Positions 51,560 through 60,246 of a stretch of 64,000 nt of DNA are shown here, one piece after another. A model generated the notes under the pieces. That model saw nothing but the letters and a program-made list of their open reading frames with translations. It made no database searches and was not told where the DNA came from. Every line of letters begins with the position of its first letter. Position 1 is the first letter of the stretch. This DNA is from Streptomyces sp. NBRC 110028 (lineage in GTDB: Bacteria > Actinomycetota > Actinomycetes > Streptomycetales > Streptomycetaceae). Made by a program: the position numbers and the translations under genes. The stretch is from positions 682,001-746,000 of the forward strand of contig NZ_BBUZ01000022.1 of assembly GCF_001417735.1 (NCBI RefSeq), read 5' to 3'.

Positions 51560-52605
51560 GCAGCATCTCCGACGACCGCCAGCAGAGTCCCCCGCAGCCC
51601 GTGGCCCTTCCGCTGCTCCAGATCGGCGGCCCGGGCGGCGGCGAGGGTGGCGGCTGCGGCAGCGCCTGCGGCTGTGGCACCGACGACGACGGGGCGTACG
51701 GGCTCGACCCGATGGAGTGCGGCCTCGACCCCGACCTGGCCCAGCTGCTGGACGAGGCCGGGCTCGACCCCGTCCAGGTCGAGGACATCGCGCACATGGC
51801 GATCGAGGAGGACCTCGACCAGGGCGTGGACGTGACGACCGTCGCCACCGTCCCCGAGGACGCCTTCGCCACCGGCGACTTCACGGCACGTGAGGCGGGC
51901 ACCGTGGCCGGGCTGCGGATCGCCGAGGCGGTCCTGTCCGTCGTCTGTACGGACGAGTTCGAGGTCGAGCGGCACGTGGAGGACGGCGACCGGGTCGAGC
52001 CCGGCCAGAAGCTGCTGAGCGTCCGCACCCGCACCCGCGACCTGCTCACCGGCGAGCGCAGCGCGCTCAACCTGCTGTGCCGTCTCTCCGGCATCGCGAC
52101 CGCGACCCGCGCCTGGGCCGACGCCCTGGAGGGCACGAAGACGAAGGTCCGCGACACCCGGAAGACGACGCCGGGGCTGCGCGCGCTGGAGAAGTACGCG
52201 GTGCGCTGCGGCGGCGGCGTCAACCACCGCATGTCGCTGTCGGACGCGGCGCTCGTCAAGGACAACCACGTGGTCGCGGCGGGCGGCGTGGCGCAGGCGT
52301 TCCGCGCCGTACGGGACGAGTTCCCGGACCTGCCGATCGAGGTGGAGGTCGACACCCTGGACCAGATCCCGCCGGTCCTTCAGGCGGGCGCCGATCTGAT
52401 CCTGCTGGACAACTTCACCCCGGAGCGCACCCGCGAGGCGGTCGCACTGGTCGCGGGCCGGGCCGCGCTGGAGTCCTCGGGCCGGCTGACCCTGGCCAAC
52501 GCCCGTACGTACGCCGAGACGGGCGTCGACTACCTGGCGGTCGGCGCGCTCACCCACTCGTCCCCGATCCTCGACATCGGCCTGGACCTGCGCGACGCGG
52601 GGTGA
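51556..52605 (+). CDS. nadC: Nicotinate-nucleotide pyrophosphorylase with Cys-rich N-terminal extension
   Basis: A 349-residue quinolinate phosphoribosyltransferase. Core motifs are EEDLDQGVDVTTVA, VRDTRKTTPGLRALEKYAVR, GGGVNHRMSLSDAALVKDNH (about 215-234) and the PRPP site LILLDNFTPE. Before the core is a ~55-residue extension that most NadC proteins lack, containing four cysteines (34, 38, 40, 55) in a Gly-rich setting (GGGCGSACGCG). The start overlaps nadB (GTGA), which fixes the extension as translated unless an internal start is used. Confidence 0.95.
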   Translation: MSSISDDRQQSPPQPVALPLLQIGGPGGGEGGGCGSACGCGTDDDGAYGLDPMECGLDPDLAQLLDEAGLDPVQVEDIAHMAIEEDLDQGVDVTTVATVPEDAFATGDFTAREAGTVAGLRIAEAVLSVVCTDEFEVERHVEDGDRVEPGQKLLSVRTRTRDLLTGERSALNLLCRLSGIATATRAWADALEGTKTKVRDTRKTTPGLRALEKYAVRCGGGVNHRMSLSDAALVKDNHVVAAGGVAQAFRAVRDEFPDLPIEVEVDTLDQIPPVLQAGADLILLDNFTPERTREAVALVAGRAALESSGRLTLANARTYAETGVDYLAVGALTHSSPILDIGLDLRDAG

Positions 52606-52612
52606 CTGAACC

Positions 52613-52699
52613 ATGCTGCTGACCATCGCCCCGCCCGTCGCCCCAGAACCCGCCCTCTGCCGTGAGTCCGACCGGAAGGGGTGTCGCCCATGCTGCTGA
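52613..52699 (+). CDS. Possible 28-codon upstream ORF coupled to coaX
   Basis: An ATG-initiated 28-codon frame starts eight bases after nadC and ends at TGA 52697-52699, ten bases inside coaX. Its first 17 bases, ATGCTGCTGACCATCG plus C/A context, copy the start of coaX 77 bp downstream. It may arise from duplication of the coaX 5' end. Translation could couple nadC and coaX. No product similarity. Confidence 0.3.
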   Translation: MLLTIAPPVAPEPALCRESDRKGCRPCC

Positions 52700-53487
52700 C
52701 CATCGACGTGGGGAACACGCATACCGTCCTCGGCCTCTTCGACGGGGAGGAGATCGTCGAGCACTGGCGGATCTCCACCGACGCCCGCCGCACCGCCGAC
52801 GAACTGGCCGTGCTGCTGCAGGGCCTGATGGGGATGCATCCGCTGCTCGGCGAGGAGCTGGGCGACGGCATCGAGGGCATCTCGATCTGCTCCACCGTCC
52901 CCTCCGTCCTGCACGAACTGCGCGAGGTCACCCGCCGCTACTACGGCGATGTGCCGTCCGTGCTGGTGGAACCGGGCGTGAAGACCGGCGTGCCGATCCT
53001 GATGGACAACCCGAAGGAGGTCGGCGCCGACCGGATCATCAACGCCCTGGCCGCCGTCGAGCTGTACGAGGGCCCGTGCGTGGTCGTCGACTTCGGCACC
53101 GCGACCACCTTCGACGCGGTCAGCTCGCGCGGCGAGTACGTGGGCGGGGTGATCGCGCCCGGTATCGAGATCTCGGTCGAGGCGCTGGGCGTGCGCGGCG
53201 CGCAGCTGCGCAAGATCGAGCTGGCCCGGCCGCGCAGCGTGATCGGCAAGAACACGGTCGAGGCCATGCAGTCCGGCATCCTGTACGGCTTCGCGGGCCA
53301 GGTCGACGGGATCGTCCGGCGCATGGCGCGCGAGCTGGCCGAGGACCCCGAGGACGTGACGGTGATCGCCACCGGCGGTTTGGCCCCGATGGTGCTGGGT
53401 GAGGCCTCGGTGATCGACGAGCATGAGCCCTGGCTCACCCTGATCGGGCTGCGGCTGGTCTACGAGCGCAACGTCGCGCGCGGCTGA
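52690..53487 (+). CDS. coaX: Type III pantothenate kinase
   Basis: A 265-residue ASKHA-fold kinase. It phosphorylates pantothenate, the first step to coenzyme A. The phosphate-1 loop LLTIDVGNTHTVLGLF is at 2-17, VVVDFGTATTFDAVS at about 134-148 holds the catalytic Asp region, and VIATGGLAPMVLGEA is the adenosine loop. ATG 52690 is preferred (AGGGG 9 nt upstream); GTG 52681 is in frame. With panC and the DUF2520 protein it makes the locus a coenzyme A supply unit. Confidence 0.95.
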   Translation: MLLTIDVGNTHTVLGLFDGEEIVEHWRISTDARRTADELAVLLQGLMGMHPLLGEELGDGIEGISICSTVPSVLHELREVTRRYYGDVPSVLVEPGVKTGVPILMDNPKEVGADRIINALAAVELYEGPCVVVDFGTATTFDAVSSRGEYVGGVIAPGIEISVEALGVRGAQLRKIELARPRSVIGKNTVEAMQSGILYGFAGQVDGIVRRMARELAEDPEDVTVIATGGLAPMVLGEASVIDEHEPWLTLIGLRLVYERNVARG

Positions 53488-53555
53488 TCGGCGCGATCGG
53501 GCCGTTCGGCGCCCGATCGCGCCGAAAACACCGTTCACCTGCGAACTCGGCGGTA

Positions 53556-53894
53556 TTGGCGGCATTACGAAACGAATTCCGGCCGGTGTTCATCGCGGTG
53601 TTCATCGCCGTGTTCCTCGCACGGTTCATCGCGCTGTTCATTCGGCGGGGCGGCGCCGAGGGCACTCCACCGACTGCCGAGGCGCAGTCGAGGAATGCCG
53701 TCCCGTCGAATTCGGGATCGACAAGCGGAACCCGCCCGGCCGCCCCCCGAGCCCGTCCGCCCGGTCTCCGGACCGGCTCCGGACGGGCCCCGCCGCCGCG
53801 GCGGACCGCGACCCGGCTCCCACCGCCGAATGGCCGCCCCCGCAACGCGCCGCACCGCCCGCCGCTCAGCGAAATTTGTCCGCTTAGCACTTAA
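53556..53894 (+). CDS. Doubtful small membrane protein with VFIA repeats
   Basis: This 416-bp gap between coaX and the next clear gene holds an open frame of 112 codons from TTG 53556. Residues 11-30 would form a membrane helix made of five tetrapeptides (VFIA, VFIA, VFLA, RFIA, LFIR), encoded by a 12-bp tandem repeat. The rest is Pro/Arg-rich. Codon 4 is TTA, which needs the bldA tRNA. Codon bias is weaker than in neighbours and the opposite strand is also open, so it may not be a gene. Confidence 0.25.
   Translation: MAALRNEFRPVFIAVFIAVFLARFIALFIRRGGAEGTPPTAEAQSRNAVPSNSGSTSGTRPAAPRARPPGLRTGSGRAPPPRRTATRLPPPNGRPRNAPHRPPLSEICPLST
53586..53645. repeat. 12-bp tandem repeat
   Basis: Five copies of a 12-mer close to GTGTTCATCGCG, at 53586, 53598, 53610, 53622 and 53634. 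The first two differ at one base and later copies by two to four. In one frame they encode hydrophobic tetrapeptides. Confidence 0.9.
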
Positions 53895-53903
53895 AGTCCT
53901 CCC

Positions 53904-54743
53904 ATGCCCACGCCCTATGGATCCCGCGGCGGTATGGCGTTCAGTGCGGATGAGCTGCGTGTGCTCCGACGCGCCCTCGCCATCGCCCTCCAACCCGAAC
54001 CCGTCACTCCCCCCGGCCCCCTCGGCCCGGACCGGGCGGAGGAGGTCCAGGACTGTTTCCGGCTCGCCGAGGCCGTGGACGAGGCGGTCCGCGAGGGCGG
54101 GCGGCTGCGAGCGTTCCTGCTCGACGAGCTGGCCCGCTACCGCGCCGCCCTCCCCGGTGCCGCCGTCGGCTATCTGGAGCAGCTCGAGGGCGCCCTGGCC
54201 GCCGGTTACGAGCCGCTCCCGGAGGATCTGGCAGCGCTGCGGACGCTGTGCCGGGACGCCGCGTCGGACGGCGAGGCCGAGCGCCGCCGCGCGCTGCTGA
54301 GCCACTGCGAGCGCCTGGCCGAGCGCTGCGTACGCGCCCGGCTCGCGACGCCTGCCGTGCCCCCCGCGCCGGCCCGCTCCCGCCTCCCGGAGGCCCGGCT
54401 GCGCGCCCTGCCGGGCGGCGTCGGAGCCGCGCGGGGAGCAGTCGTGCCCCAGGGAGTGCCCGAGCCGCTGCTGAAGGACGAGGAGCCGAAGCAGGAGCCG
54501 CGCAAGAAGCCCACCCCCGCCCCCGACCGCGGCGACCGCGAGGAGCCGAAGCGGCGGGAGCCGGGCCGTGGCACCCCGCGGCGCCCGCAGCGGCCGGTGC
54601 CGACGCCCGCCGAGGTCTTCCCGCCCAAGCGCCGCCGCCCCTCCCCGCCGCCGGACCACGAGTCCCGCCTCGGCCCCGGCCCGAGTCCCGGCGTCCGGCG
54701 CGGCGTCCGGCCCGGCGCGGGGGTCGACGCGGGCGCCGCGTAA
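53904..54743 (+). CDS. Conserved hypothetical protein with Pro/Arg-rich tail
   Basis: A 279-residue protein of unknown function. The first ~150 residues are helical (FSADELRVLRRALAIALQPE, LRAFLLDELARYRAALPGA) and look conserved. The last ~110 are Pro, Arg and Lys-rich and likely disordered. No signal peptide or membrane helix. It precedes a 64-residue membrane protein by 34 bp and both are probably one transcript. I can give no function. Confidence 0.7.
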   Translation: MPTPYGSRGGMAFSADELRVLRRALAIALQPEPVTPPGPLGPDRAEEVQDCFRLAEAVDEAVREGGRLRAFLLDELARYRAALPGAAVGYLEQLEGALAAGYEPLPEDLAALRTLCRDAASDGEAERRRALLSHCERLAERCVRARLATPAVPPAPARSRLPEARLRALPGGVGAARGAVVPQGVPEPLLKDEEPKQEPRKKPTPAPDRGDREEPKRREPGRGTPRRPQRPVPTPAEVFPPKRRRPSPPPDHESRLGPGPSPGVRRGVRPGAGVDAGAA

Positions 54744-54777
54744 TCTGGGGGCATCGAGCAAAAGGAGGCCGATAGCC

Positions 54778-54972
54778 ATGGATTACGTCTCCGCGCTGGT
54801 TCCGCCCCTGGTGATGGCCGTGGCCTTCACCTTTCTGATCGTGACGATGATCAAGAGCCAGGGTGGCGCCAACAAGGCGAAGGAGGACCACCTCGTGGAC
54901 GCGGCGCTCGCCCGCGCCGAGGCGGACCGCAAGGCACCGGCCGGTCAGGCGCCGGTCGGCGACGCGTCCTGA
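54778..54972 (+). CDS. Small single-pass membrane protein
   Basis: A 64-residue protein with one membrane helix (VPPLVMAVAFTFLIVTMIKS, about 8-27) and a charged cytoplasmic tail (AKEDHLVDAALARAEADRK). The ribosome-binding site AAAGGAGG is the best in the window, so it is surely translated. Homologues of this size occur next to lsr2 in streptomycetes. Role unknown. Confidence 0.8.
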   Translation: MDYVSALVPPLVMAVAFTFLIVTMIKSQGGANKAKEDHLVDAALARAEADRKAPAGQAPVGDAS

Positions 54973-55083
54973 CACCGGCCCCACACCGCCCCCGCTTCAC
55001 CGCCACGCCCCGGGATGCGCCCGCATCCCGGGGCGTGCGGCCTTTCGGCGCCCACATCCCCCGACATTCGGCACATCTCCCAC

Positions 55084-55098
55084 TATTATTCACATGTG
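55084..55098 (+). promoter_or_regulatory. Promoter giving a leaderless transcript for the BlaI-type gene
   Basis: A TATTAT -10 hexamer (55084-55089) ends six bases before the GTG at 55096, the usual distance to a transcription start. No ribosome-binding site precedes the GTG. The mRNA should therefore begin at or within a base of the start codon. Confidence 0.55.
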
Positions 55099-55491
55099 CC
55101 TCGGCCATTGGGAGAGCTCGAAGACGCGGTCATGACGCGGGTGTGGAAGTGGAACCGCCCGGTCACGGTCCGAGAAGTCCTGGAAGACCTTCAACGAGAA
55201 CGTTCGATCGCCTACACGACGGTCATGACCGTAATGGACAACCTCCATCACAAGGGCTGGCTCCGCAGGGAGGTGCAAGGCCGCGCCTATCGATATGCCG
55301 CGGTCTCCACCAGGGCCGCCTACTCGGCCGCACTGATGAACGAAGCGTGGTCGACCAGTGACAACCCGGCGGCGGCCCTCGTCGCGTTCTTCGGGATGAT
55401 GTCCGAAGAGCAGCGAGAGGCACTGCGGGATGCCATGCGGGTCGCACAACTCGGTGAGCCCGGGGAGAGCCCCGGTGAGTCGGAGCGATGA
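55096..55491 (+). CDS. BlaI/MecI-family transcriptional regulator
   Basis: A 131-residue penicillinase-repressor-type protein. The winged helix covers about residues 5-75 (LGELEDAVMTRVWKWNRPVT, YTTVMTVMDNLHHKGWL) and the dimerisation helices the rest. There is no BlaR/MecR sensor protease next to it, so the beta-lactam response is not implied. It may respond to another signal, as stand-alone BlaI proteins do in mycobacteria. GTG 55096 is chosen from family similarity and the leaderless promoter. Confidence 0.88.
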   Translation: MPRPLGELEDAVMTRVWKWNRPVTVREVLEDLQRERSIAYTTVMTVMDNLHHKGWLRREVQGRAYRYAAVSTRAAYSAALMNEAWSTSDNPAAALVAFFGMMSEEQREALRDAMRVAQLGEPGESPGESER

Positions 55492-55513
55492 GCCGGGGCG
55501 ATAGCGTCCGGGC

Positions 55514-56035
55514 ATGTCCTCTGCACTATCAAAAGTAGTCACCGTCCGCCGCGCCCGGACCAGCGATGTACGAGCGGTGCGCCGGCTCATCGACTCCTAC
55601 GTGAGCGATCGCATCCTGCTCGACAAAGCCACGGTGACCCTTTACGAGGACATCCAGGAGTTCTGGGTCGCGGAGCGGGACGAGGATGCTGAGGTCATTG
55701 GCTGCGGCGCACTCCACGTCATGTGGGAAGACCTCGCGGAGGTTCGTACTCTCGCGGTGGATCCCGCTTCCAAGGGGAGTGGTGTAGGCCACCTGGTGCT
55801 CGACAAGCTGTTGCAGACGGCGCGCTGGCTCGGCGTCCGGCGCATTTTCTGCCTCACCTTCGAAGTCGACTTCTTCACCAAGCACGGCTTCGTGGAGATC
55901 GGCGAGACGCCGGTCGACGGGGATGTCTACAGCGAGCTGCTGCGTTCCTATGACGAGGGCGTCGCCGAGTTCCTGGGTCTCGAACGGGTGAAGCCGAACA
56001 CCCTTGGCAACAGCCGGATGCTTCTGCAACTGTGA
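55514..56035 (+). CDS. GNAT acetyltransferase, short N-acetylglutamate synthase type
   Basis: A 173-residue GNAT protein. The acetyl-CoA loop is DPASKGSGVGHLVLDKLL (about 82-99) and VRRARTSDVRAVRRLIDSY opens the fold. RIFCLTFEVDFFTKHGFVEI and the ending VKPNTLGNSRMLLQL are typical of the stand-alone amino-acid N-acetyltransferase (ArgA-like) of actinobacteria. It would make N-acetylglutamate for arginine synthesis. Starts 22 bp after the BlaI-type gene, so they may be co-transcribed. ArgA assignment is by resemblance. Confidence 0.82.
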   Translation: MSSALSKVVTVRRARTSDVRAVRRLIDSYVSDRILLDKATVTLYEDIQEFWVAERDEDAEVIGCGALHVMWEDLAEVRTLAVDPASKGSGVGHLVLDKLLQTARWLGVRRIFCLTFEVDFFTKHGFVEIGETPVDGDVYSELLRSYDEGVAEFLGLERVKPNTLGNSRMLLQL

Positions 56036-56122
56036 TCGCGGGCCCTATGTCCGAATCGCGCCCCTATCACATAGCTCCGGAACAGTGGGTTCCATCAGCC
56101 TTCCCGCATGGTCGATCGGTCG

Positions 56123-56185
56123 AACCTTCCCGGAGGGTTTGTGTTTTTCCGGGAAAAGCGGTTTCCTATTCTCCCGTAGTGTAAT
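56123..56185 (+). promoter_or_regulatory. lsr2 upstream region with two inverted repeats
   Basis: In an A/T-rich stretch of the 220-bp gap before lsr2 lie AACC-T-TCC/GGA-G-GGTT (56123-56139) and TTTTCC-G-GGAAAA (56145-56157). A -10-like TAGTGT or TGTAAT follows at 56177-56185. A/T-rich sequence near its own promoter suggests that Lsr2 could bind here. Confidence 0.35.
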
Positions 56186-56255
56186 TACCTGGGGGGTGTG
56201 ACATCAGCGGCTAAGGCCGCGCCCCGAGCCCCCCGTTTTCCCTGAAAGGAACCCC

Positions 56256-56591
56256 ATGGCACAGAAGGTTCAGGTCCTTCTTGTCGACGACCTCGACGGC
56301 GGCGAGGCGGACGAGACCGTGACGTTCGCGCTGGACGGCAAGAGCTACGAGATCGACCTCAACACGGCCAACGCGGACAAGCTCCGTGACGCCCTGGAGC
56401 CGTTCACCAAGGGTGGCCGTCGCACCGGTGGCCGGGCCTCCGGTGGCCGCGGCAAGGCGCGCGCGGCGTCGGGCGGCGGTCAGGACACCGCGAAGATCCG
56501 CGCCTGGGCGAAGGAGAACGGCTACGAGGTCAACGACCGCGGCCGCGTTCCGGCGACCGTTCGCGAGGCGTACGAGAAGGCCAACGGCTGA
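56256..56591 (+). CDS. lsr2: Lsr2 nucleoid-associated protein
   Basis: A 111-residue Lsr2. The N-terminal oligomerisation domain is MAQKVQVLLVDDLDGGEADE. A Gly/Arg-rich linker (51-75) leads to the DNA-binding domain with the A/T-minor-groove RGR in VNDRGRVPATV (about 92-102). It silences A/T-rich and horizontally acquired genes and many antibiotic clusters. AAAGGA precedes the ATG. It converges with the following minus-strand gene with only five bases between stop codons and no terminator. Confidence 0.97.
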   Translation: MAQKVQVLLVDDLDGGEADETVTFALDGKSYEIDLNTANADKLRDALEPFTKGGRRTGGRASGGRGKARAASGGGQDTAKIRAWAKENGYEVNDRGRVPATVREAYEKANG

Positions 56592-56596
56592 GCACG

Positions 56597-57226
56597 TCAC
56601 CCTTCCCCGGCTCGCCGCTGTCTGGGCAGTGGCCGGGCGCGCAGCAACCGGGCCCGGTGGCACTCCGTGGCCGCCGCACCCACGAGCCGCACGAGGTCGG
56701 GGGCGTCCCCATCGCCCCCGAAGGCTGTCACCGGCAGCGTCGGCTCCACCCCGCCCCCCGGCTCGGGAGGCCGCAGCCATACGGCGGCCTCCTGCGGGCA
56801 CCGTTCACCGGGCGCCTGGGGCGTCCCGGGTTCCCCGGGCGGAGGCCACGAGGCGGAGGGACACGGAGCGGTGATCCGGCCGCCGGCGCCGAGTGCGGTC
56901 AGATCCAGCGGAATCCCGCCCCACTCCAGCCAGTCGAGCAGCCCCGGCAGCTCGTCGGCGCTGCCCGCGGCCACCAGCAGCCGCATCCAGGGGCCCTCCA
57001 CCGCGACCGGACCGGTCCGCGGTACGCGCCGCAGCAGCGCGAAACCGGCGACGGCCGGCAGCTCCAGTACGTCGAATGCCACCCCCGTGAGCAGCTCGAC
57101 GGGACCACTGCCGGTCGTCGGCCACCCCAGCTCCCGCTCGTACCACCGCGCACATCCCGATGCCCCCGGACCGGGGGCCGAGCGGTCCTGTGAGCGGCCG
57201 GACTGCGCCGCGGCGGTGGAGATCAT
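56597..57226 (-). CDS. Conserved hypothetical protein (primase/polymerase-N-like)
   Basis: A 209-residue protein seen next to lsr2 and clpC in streptomycetes. Parts recall the N-terminal domain of bifunctional primase/polymerases (WYERELGWPTTGSGPVELLT at about 28-47, WMRLLVAAGSADELPGLLDW, and GGRITAPCP), but the catalytic acidic residues are not evident. It may be a regulatory relic of that fold. The start at 57226 faces the clpC promoter region, so transcription diverges from clpC. Function unknown. Confidence 0.65.
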   Translation of the reverse strand: MISTAAAQSGRSQDRSAPGPGASGCARWYERELGWPTTGSGPVELLTGVAFDVLELPAVAGFALLRRVPRTGPVAVEGPWMRLLVAAGSADELPGLLDWLEWGGIPLDLTALGAGGRITAPCPSASWPPPGEPGTPQAPGERCPQEAAVWLRPPEPGGGVEPTLPVTAFGGDGDAPDLVRLVGAAATECHRARLLRARPLPRQRRAGEG

Positions 57227-57345
57227 GCCCAGAGCAACTGTCTCCCCGGCCGAAGGTTACGTCCCGCCGTGTACGTCACGTGGCCGAACGAGCGCGAGGC
57301 GTGACCGGGTGAGGGGCTGCAGGGGTGGTGAACCGGCGCAAGGTT

Positions 57346-57465
57346 GTTCGCCCGTAGCGGAGGGAACCGGCCCGCGCGGCATGGAGTGTCCGTGCTTGCG
57401 GGTAAGACATCCCTAGTGGGAGGGGCGGTCCGCGTGTCGGGAGAAAGGGGCGTTCGCCATCGGCG
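57346..57465 (+). promoter_or_regulatory. clpC upstream region with two ClgR-type boxes
   Basis: The 476-bp gap before clpC contains two exact matches to GTTCGC-N5-GCG, the motif described for the ClgR activator of clp genes in Streptomyces: 57346-57359 and 57452-57465. They lie about 240 and 350 bp from the start codon, so the mRNA leader may be long. A TAGCAT hexamer near 57637 could be a further promoter. Confidence 0.6.
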
Positions 57466-57702
57466 TAGTGACGGTGGGCGTATATGCCTGGCCTGCGGGA
57501 ACATCGTCTCGCACCATCGGGTTGGAGCAGTTGTCGGCTGTTCGGGCAGGAGGCCATCTGCTGTGAGCCCTGTGAGAGTGGGGCCGATCCGGACGGTTGT
57601 CGGCAGTTGGAATGAGCTGTCCCGGGTTGCGGGACTAGCATGCGGAAGGACAGGGAGGGGATCGTCCCCGATCTTTCTGACCGCTCTGAGGAGCGATTAA
57701 CG

Positions 57703-60225
57703 ATGTTCGAGAGGTTCACCGACCGCGCGCGGCGGGTTGTCGTCCTGGCTCAGGAAGAAGCCCGGATGCTCAACCACAACTACATCGGCACCGAACACAT
57801 TCTCCTGGGCCTGATCCACGAGGGTGAGGGTGTCGCCGCTAAGGCCCTGGAGAGCCTCGGGATTTCGCTCGAGGCGGTCCGCCAGCAGGTGGAGGAGATC
57901 ATCGGTCAGGGCCAGCAGGCCCCGTCCGGGCACATCCCCTTCACCCCCCGTGCCAAGAAGGTGCTGGAGCTGTCGCTCCGCGAAGCCCTTCAGCTCGGCC
58001 ACAACTACATCGGTACGGAGCACATCCTGCTCGGCCTGATCCGCGAGGGCGAGGGCGTCGCCGCCCAGGTCCTCGTGAAGCTGGGCGCCGATCTGAACCG
58101 GGTGCGGCAGCAGGTCATCCAGCTGCTCTCCGGCTACCAGGGCAAGGAAGCCGCCACGGCCGGCGGCCCGGCGGAGGGCACGCCCTCCACCTCGCTCGTC
58201 CTGGACCAGTTCGGCCGCAACCTGACGCAGGCCGCCCGCGAATCCAAGCTCGACCCGGTCATCGGGCGCGAGAAGGAGATCGAGCGGGTCATGCAGGTGC
58301 TGTCGCGCCGTACCAAGAACAACCCGGTCCTCATCGGCGAGCCCGGCGTCGGCAAGACGGCGGTCGTCGAGGGACTGGCCCAGGCCATCGTCAAGGGCGA
58401 GGTGCCCGAGACCCTCAAGGACAAGCACCTCTACACCCTGGACCTGGGTGCCCTGGTCGCCGGCTCCCGCTACCGCGGTGACTTCGAGGAGCGCCTGAAG
58501 AAGGTCCTCAAGGAGATCCGCACCCGCGGCGACATCATCCTGTTCATCGACGAGCTCCACACCCTGGTGGGTGCGGGCGCCGCCGAGGGCGCGATCGATG
58601 CCGCGAGCATCCTCAAGCCGATGCTGGCGCGGGGCGAGCTGCAGACCATCGGCGCGACGACGCTCGACGAGTACCGCAAGTACCTGGAGAAGGACGCGGC
58701 CCTGGAGCGTCGTTTCCAGCCCATCCAGGTCGCCGAGCCGTCGCTGCCGCACACCATCGAGATCCTCAAGGGCCTGCGGGACCGTTACGAGGCGCACCAC
58801 CGCGTCTCGATCACGGACTCGGCCCTGGTCGCGGCCGCCACCCTGGCCGACCGCTACATCTCGGACCGCTTCCTGCCGGACAAGGCGATCGACCTGATCG
58901 ACGAGGCCGGTTCCCGGATGCGGATCCGCCGGATGACCGCGCCGCCGGACCTGCGCGAGTTCGACGAGAAGATCGCCGACGTGCGCCGGGAGAAGGAGTC
59001 CGCGATCGACTCGCAGGACTTCGAGATGGCCGCGGGCCTGCGCGACAAGGAGAAGCAGCTCCTGGCCGCGAAGGCGAAGCGGGAGAAGGAGTGGAAGGCC
59101 GGCGACATGGATGTCGTCGCCGAGGTCGACGAGGAGCTGATCGCCGAGGTCCTGGCCACGGCCACCGGTATCCCGGTCTTCAAGCTCACCGAGGAGGAGT
59201 CCTCCCGGCTGCTGCGCATGGAGGACGAGCTGCACAAGCGCGTCATCGGCCAGAAGGACGCCATCAAGGCGCTCTCCCAGGCCATCCGGCGCACGCGTGC
59301 GGGCCTCAAGGACCCCAAGCGCCCCGGCGGCTCGTTCATCTTCGCGGGCCCGTCCGGTGTCGGTAAGACCGAGCTGAGCAAGACTCTCGCCGAGTTCCTC
59401 TTCGGCGACGAGGACGCGATGATCTCGCTCGACATGTCGGAGTTCAGCGAGAAGCACACCGTCTCGCGGCTCTTCGGCTCCCCGCCCGGATACGTGGGCT
59501 ACGAGGAGGGCGGCCAGCTCACCGAGAAGGTGCGCCGCAAGCCGTTCTCCGTGGTCCTCTTCGACGAGGTCGAGAAGGCCCACCCGGACATCTTCAACTC
59601 GCTGCTGCAGATCCTGGAGGACGGTCGGCTGACCGACTCCCAGGGCCGGGTCGTGGACTTCAAGAACACGGTGATCATCATGACCACCAACCTCGGCACC
59701 CGGGACATCTCCAAGGGCTTCAACCTGGGCTTCGCCGCCCAGGGCGATGTGAAGACCGGCTACGAGCGGATGAAGGCGAAGGTCAACGAGGAGCTGAAGC
59801 AGCACTTCCGCCCCGAGTTCCTGAACCGTGTCGACGACACCGTCGTCTTCCACCAGCTCACCGAGGAAGACATCATCCAGATCGTCGACCTCATGGTCAC
59901 CAAGGTGGACGAGCGGCTCAAGGACCGCGACATGGGCATCGAGCTCAGCGGTGACGCCAAGAAGCTGCTCGCCAAGCGGGGCTACGACCCCGTGCTGGGC
60001 GCCCGGCCGCTGCGCCGGACGATTCAGCGGGAAATCGAGGACGTGCTCTCGGAGAAGATTCTCTTCGGCGAGCTGCGTCCGGGCCACATCGTGGTCGTGG
60101 ACACCGAGGGCGAGGGTGAAGAGAAGAAGTTCACCTTCCGCGGCGAGGAGAAGTCCGCGCTGCCGGACACCCCGCCGATCGAGTCCGCCGCCGGTGGTGG
60201 CCCGAACCTGAGCAAGGACGCGTAA
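57703..60225 (+). CDS. clpC: Clp protease ATP-binding subunit ClpC
   Basis: An 840-residue Hsp100 unfoldase. Two Clp-N repeats occupy residues 1-145 ([18 protein letters not shown] and its second copy). Two AAA+ modules follow: Walker A GEPGVGKT (about 212-219) and GPSGVGKT (about 549-556), Walker B ILFIDE and [11 protein letters not shown], with a UVR domain (about 420-455) between them. It feeds substrates to ClpP. The start has GAGGAG 12 nt upstream. Two ClgR-type boxes lie upstream and a strong terminator follows. Confidence 0.97.
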   Translation: MFERFTDRARRVVVLAQEEARMLNHNYIGTEHILLGLIHEGEGVAAKALESLGISLEAVRQQVEEIIGQGQQAPSGHIPFTPRAKKVLELSLREALQLGHNYIGTEHILLGLIREGEGVAAQVLVKLGADLNRVRQQVIQLLSGYQGKEAATAGGPAEGTPSTSLVLDQFGRNLTQAARESKLDPVIGREKEIERVMQVLSRRTKNNPVLIGEPGVGKTAVVEGLAQAIVKGEVPETLKDKHLYTLDLGALVAGSRYRGDFEERLKKVLKEIRTRGDIILFIDELHTLVGAGAAEGAIDAASILKPMLARGELQTIGATTLDEYRKYLEKDAALERRFQPIQVAEPSLPHTIEILKGLRDRYEAHHRVSITDSALVAAATLADRYISDRFLPDKAIDLIDEAGSRMRIRRMTAPPDLREFDEKIADVRREKESAIDSQDFEMAAGLRDKEKQLLAAKAKREKEWKAGDMDVVAEVDEELIAEVLATATGIPVFKLTEEESSRLLRMEDELHKRVIGQKDAIKALSQAIRRTRAGLKDPKRPGGSFIFAGPSGVGKTELSKTLAEFLFGDEDAMISLDMSEFSEKHTVSRLFGSPPGYVGYEEGGQLTEKVRRKPFSVVLFDEVEKAHPDIFNSLLQILEDGRLTDSQGRVVDFKNTVIIMTTNLGTRDISKGFNLGFAAQGDVKTGYERMKAKVNEELKQHFRPEFLNRVDDTVVFHQLTEEDIIQIVDLMVTKVDERLKDRDMGIELSGDAKKLLAKRGYDPVLGARPLRRTIQREIEDVLSEKILFGELRPGHIVVVDTEGEGEEKKFTFRGEEKSALPDTPPIESAAGGGPNLSKDA

Positions 60226-60246
60226 GCGTCACCTTGTGAGCGGCTG

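Noticed and set aside
50884..53565. Minus-strand open frame of 893 codons across nadB, nadC and coaX
   Set aside because: The plus strand encodes three recognisable enzymes with overlapping starts and stops; the minus frame is a composition shadow.
55096..55491. Beta-lactam resistance operon
   Set aside because: Only the BlaI-type regulator is present; there is no BlaR/MecR sensor and no beta-lactamase.
57697..60087. Minus-strand open frame antisense to clpC
   Set aside because: Leu/Val/Asp-rich complement of a highly conserved chaperone; no start signal or motif.
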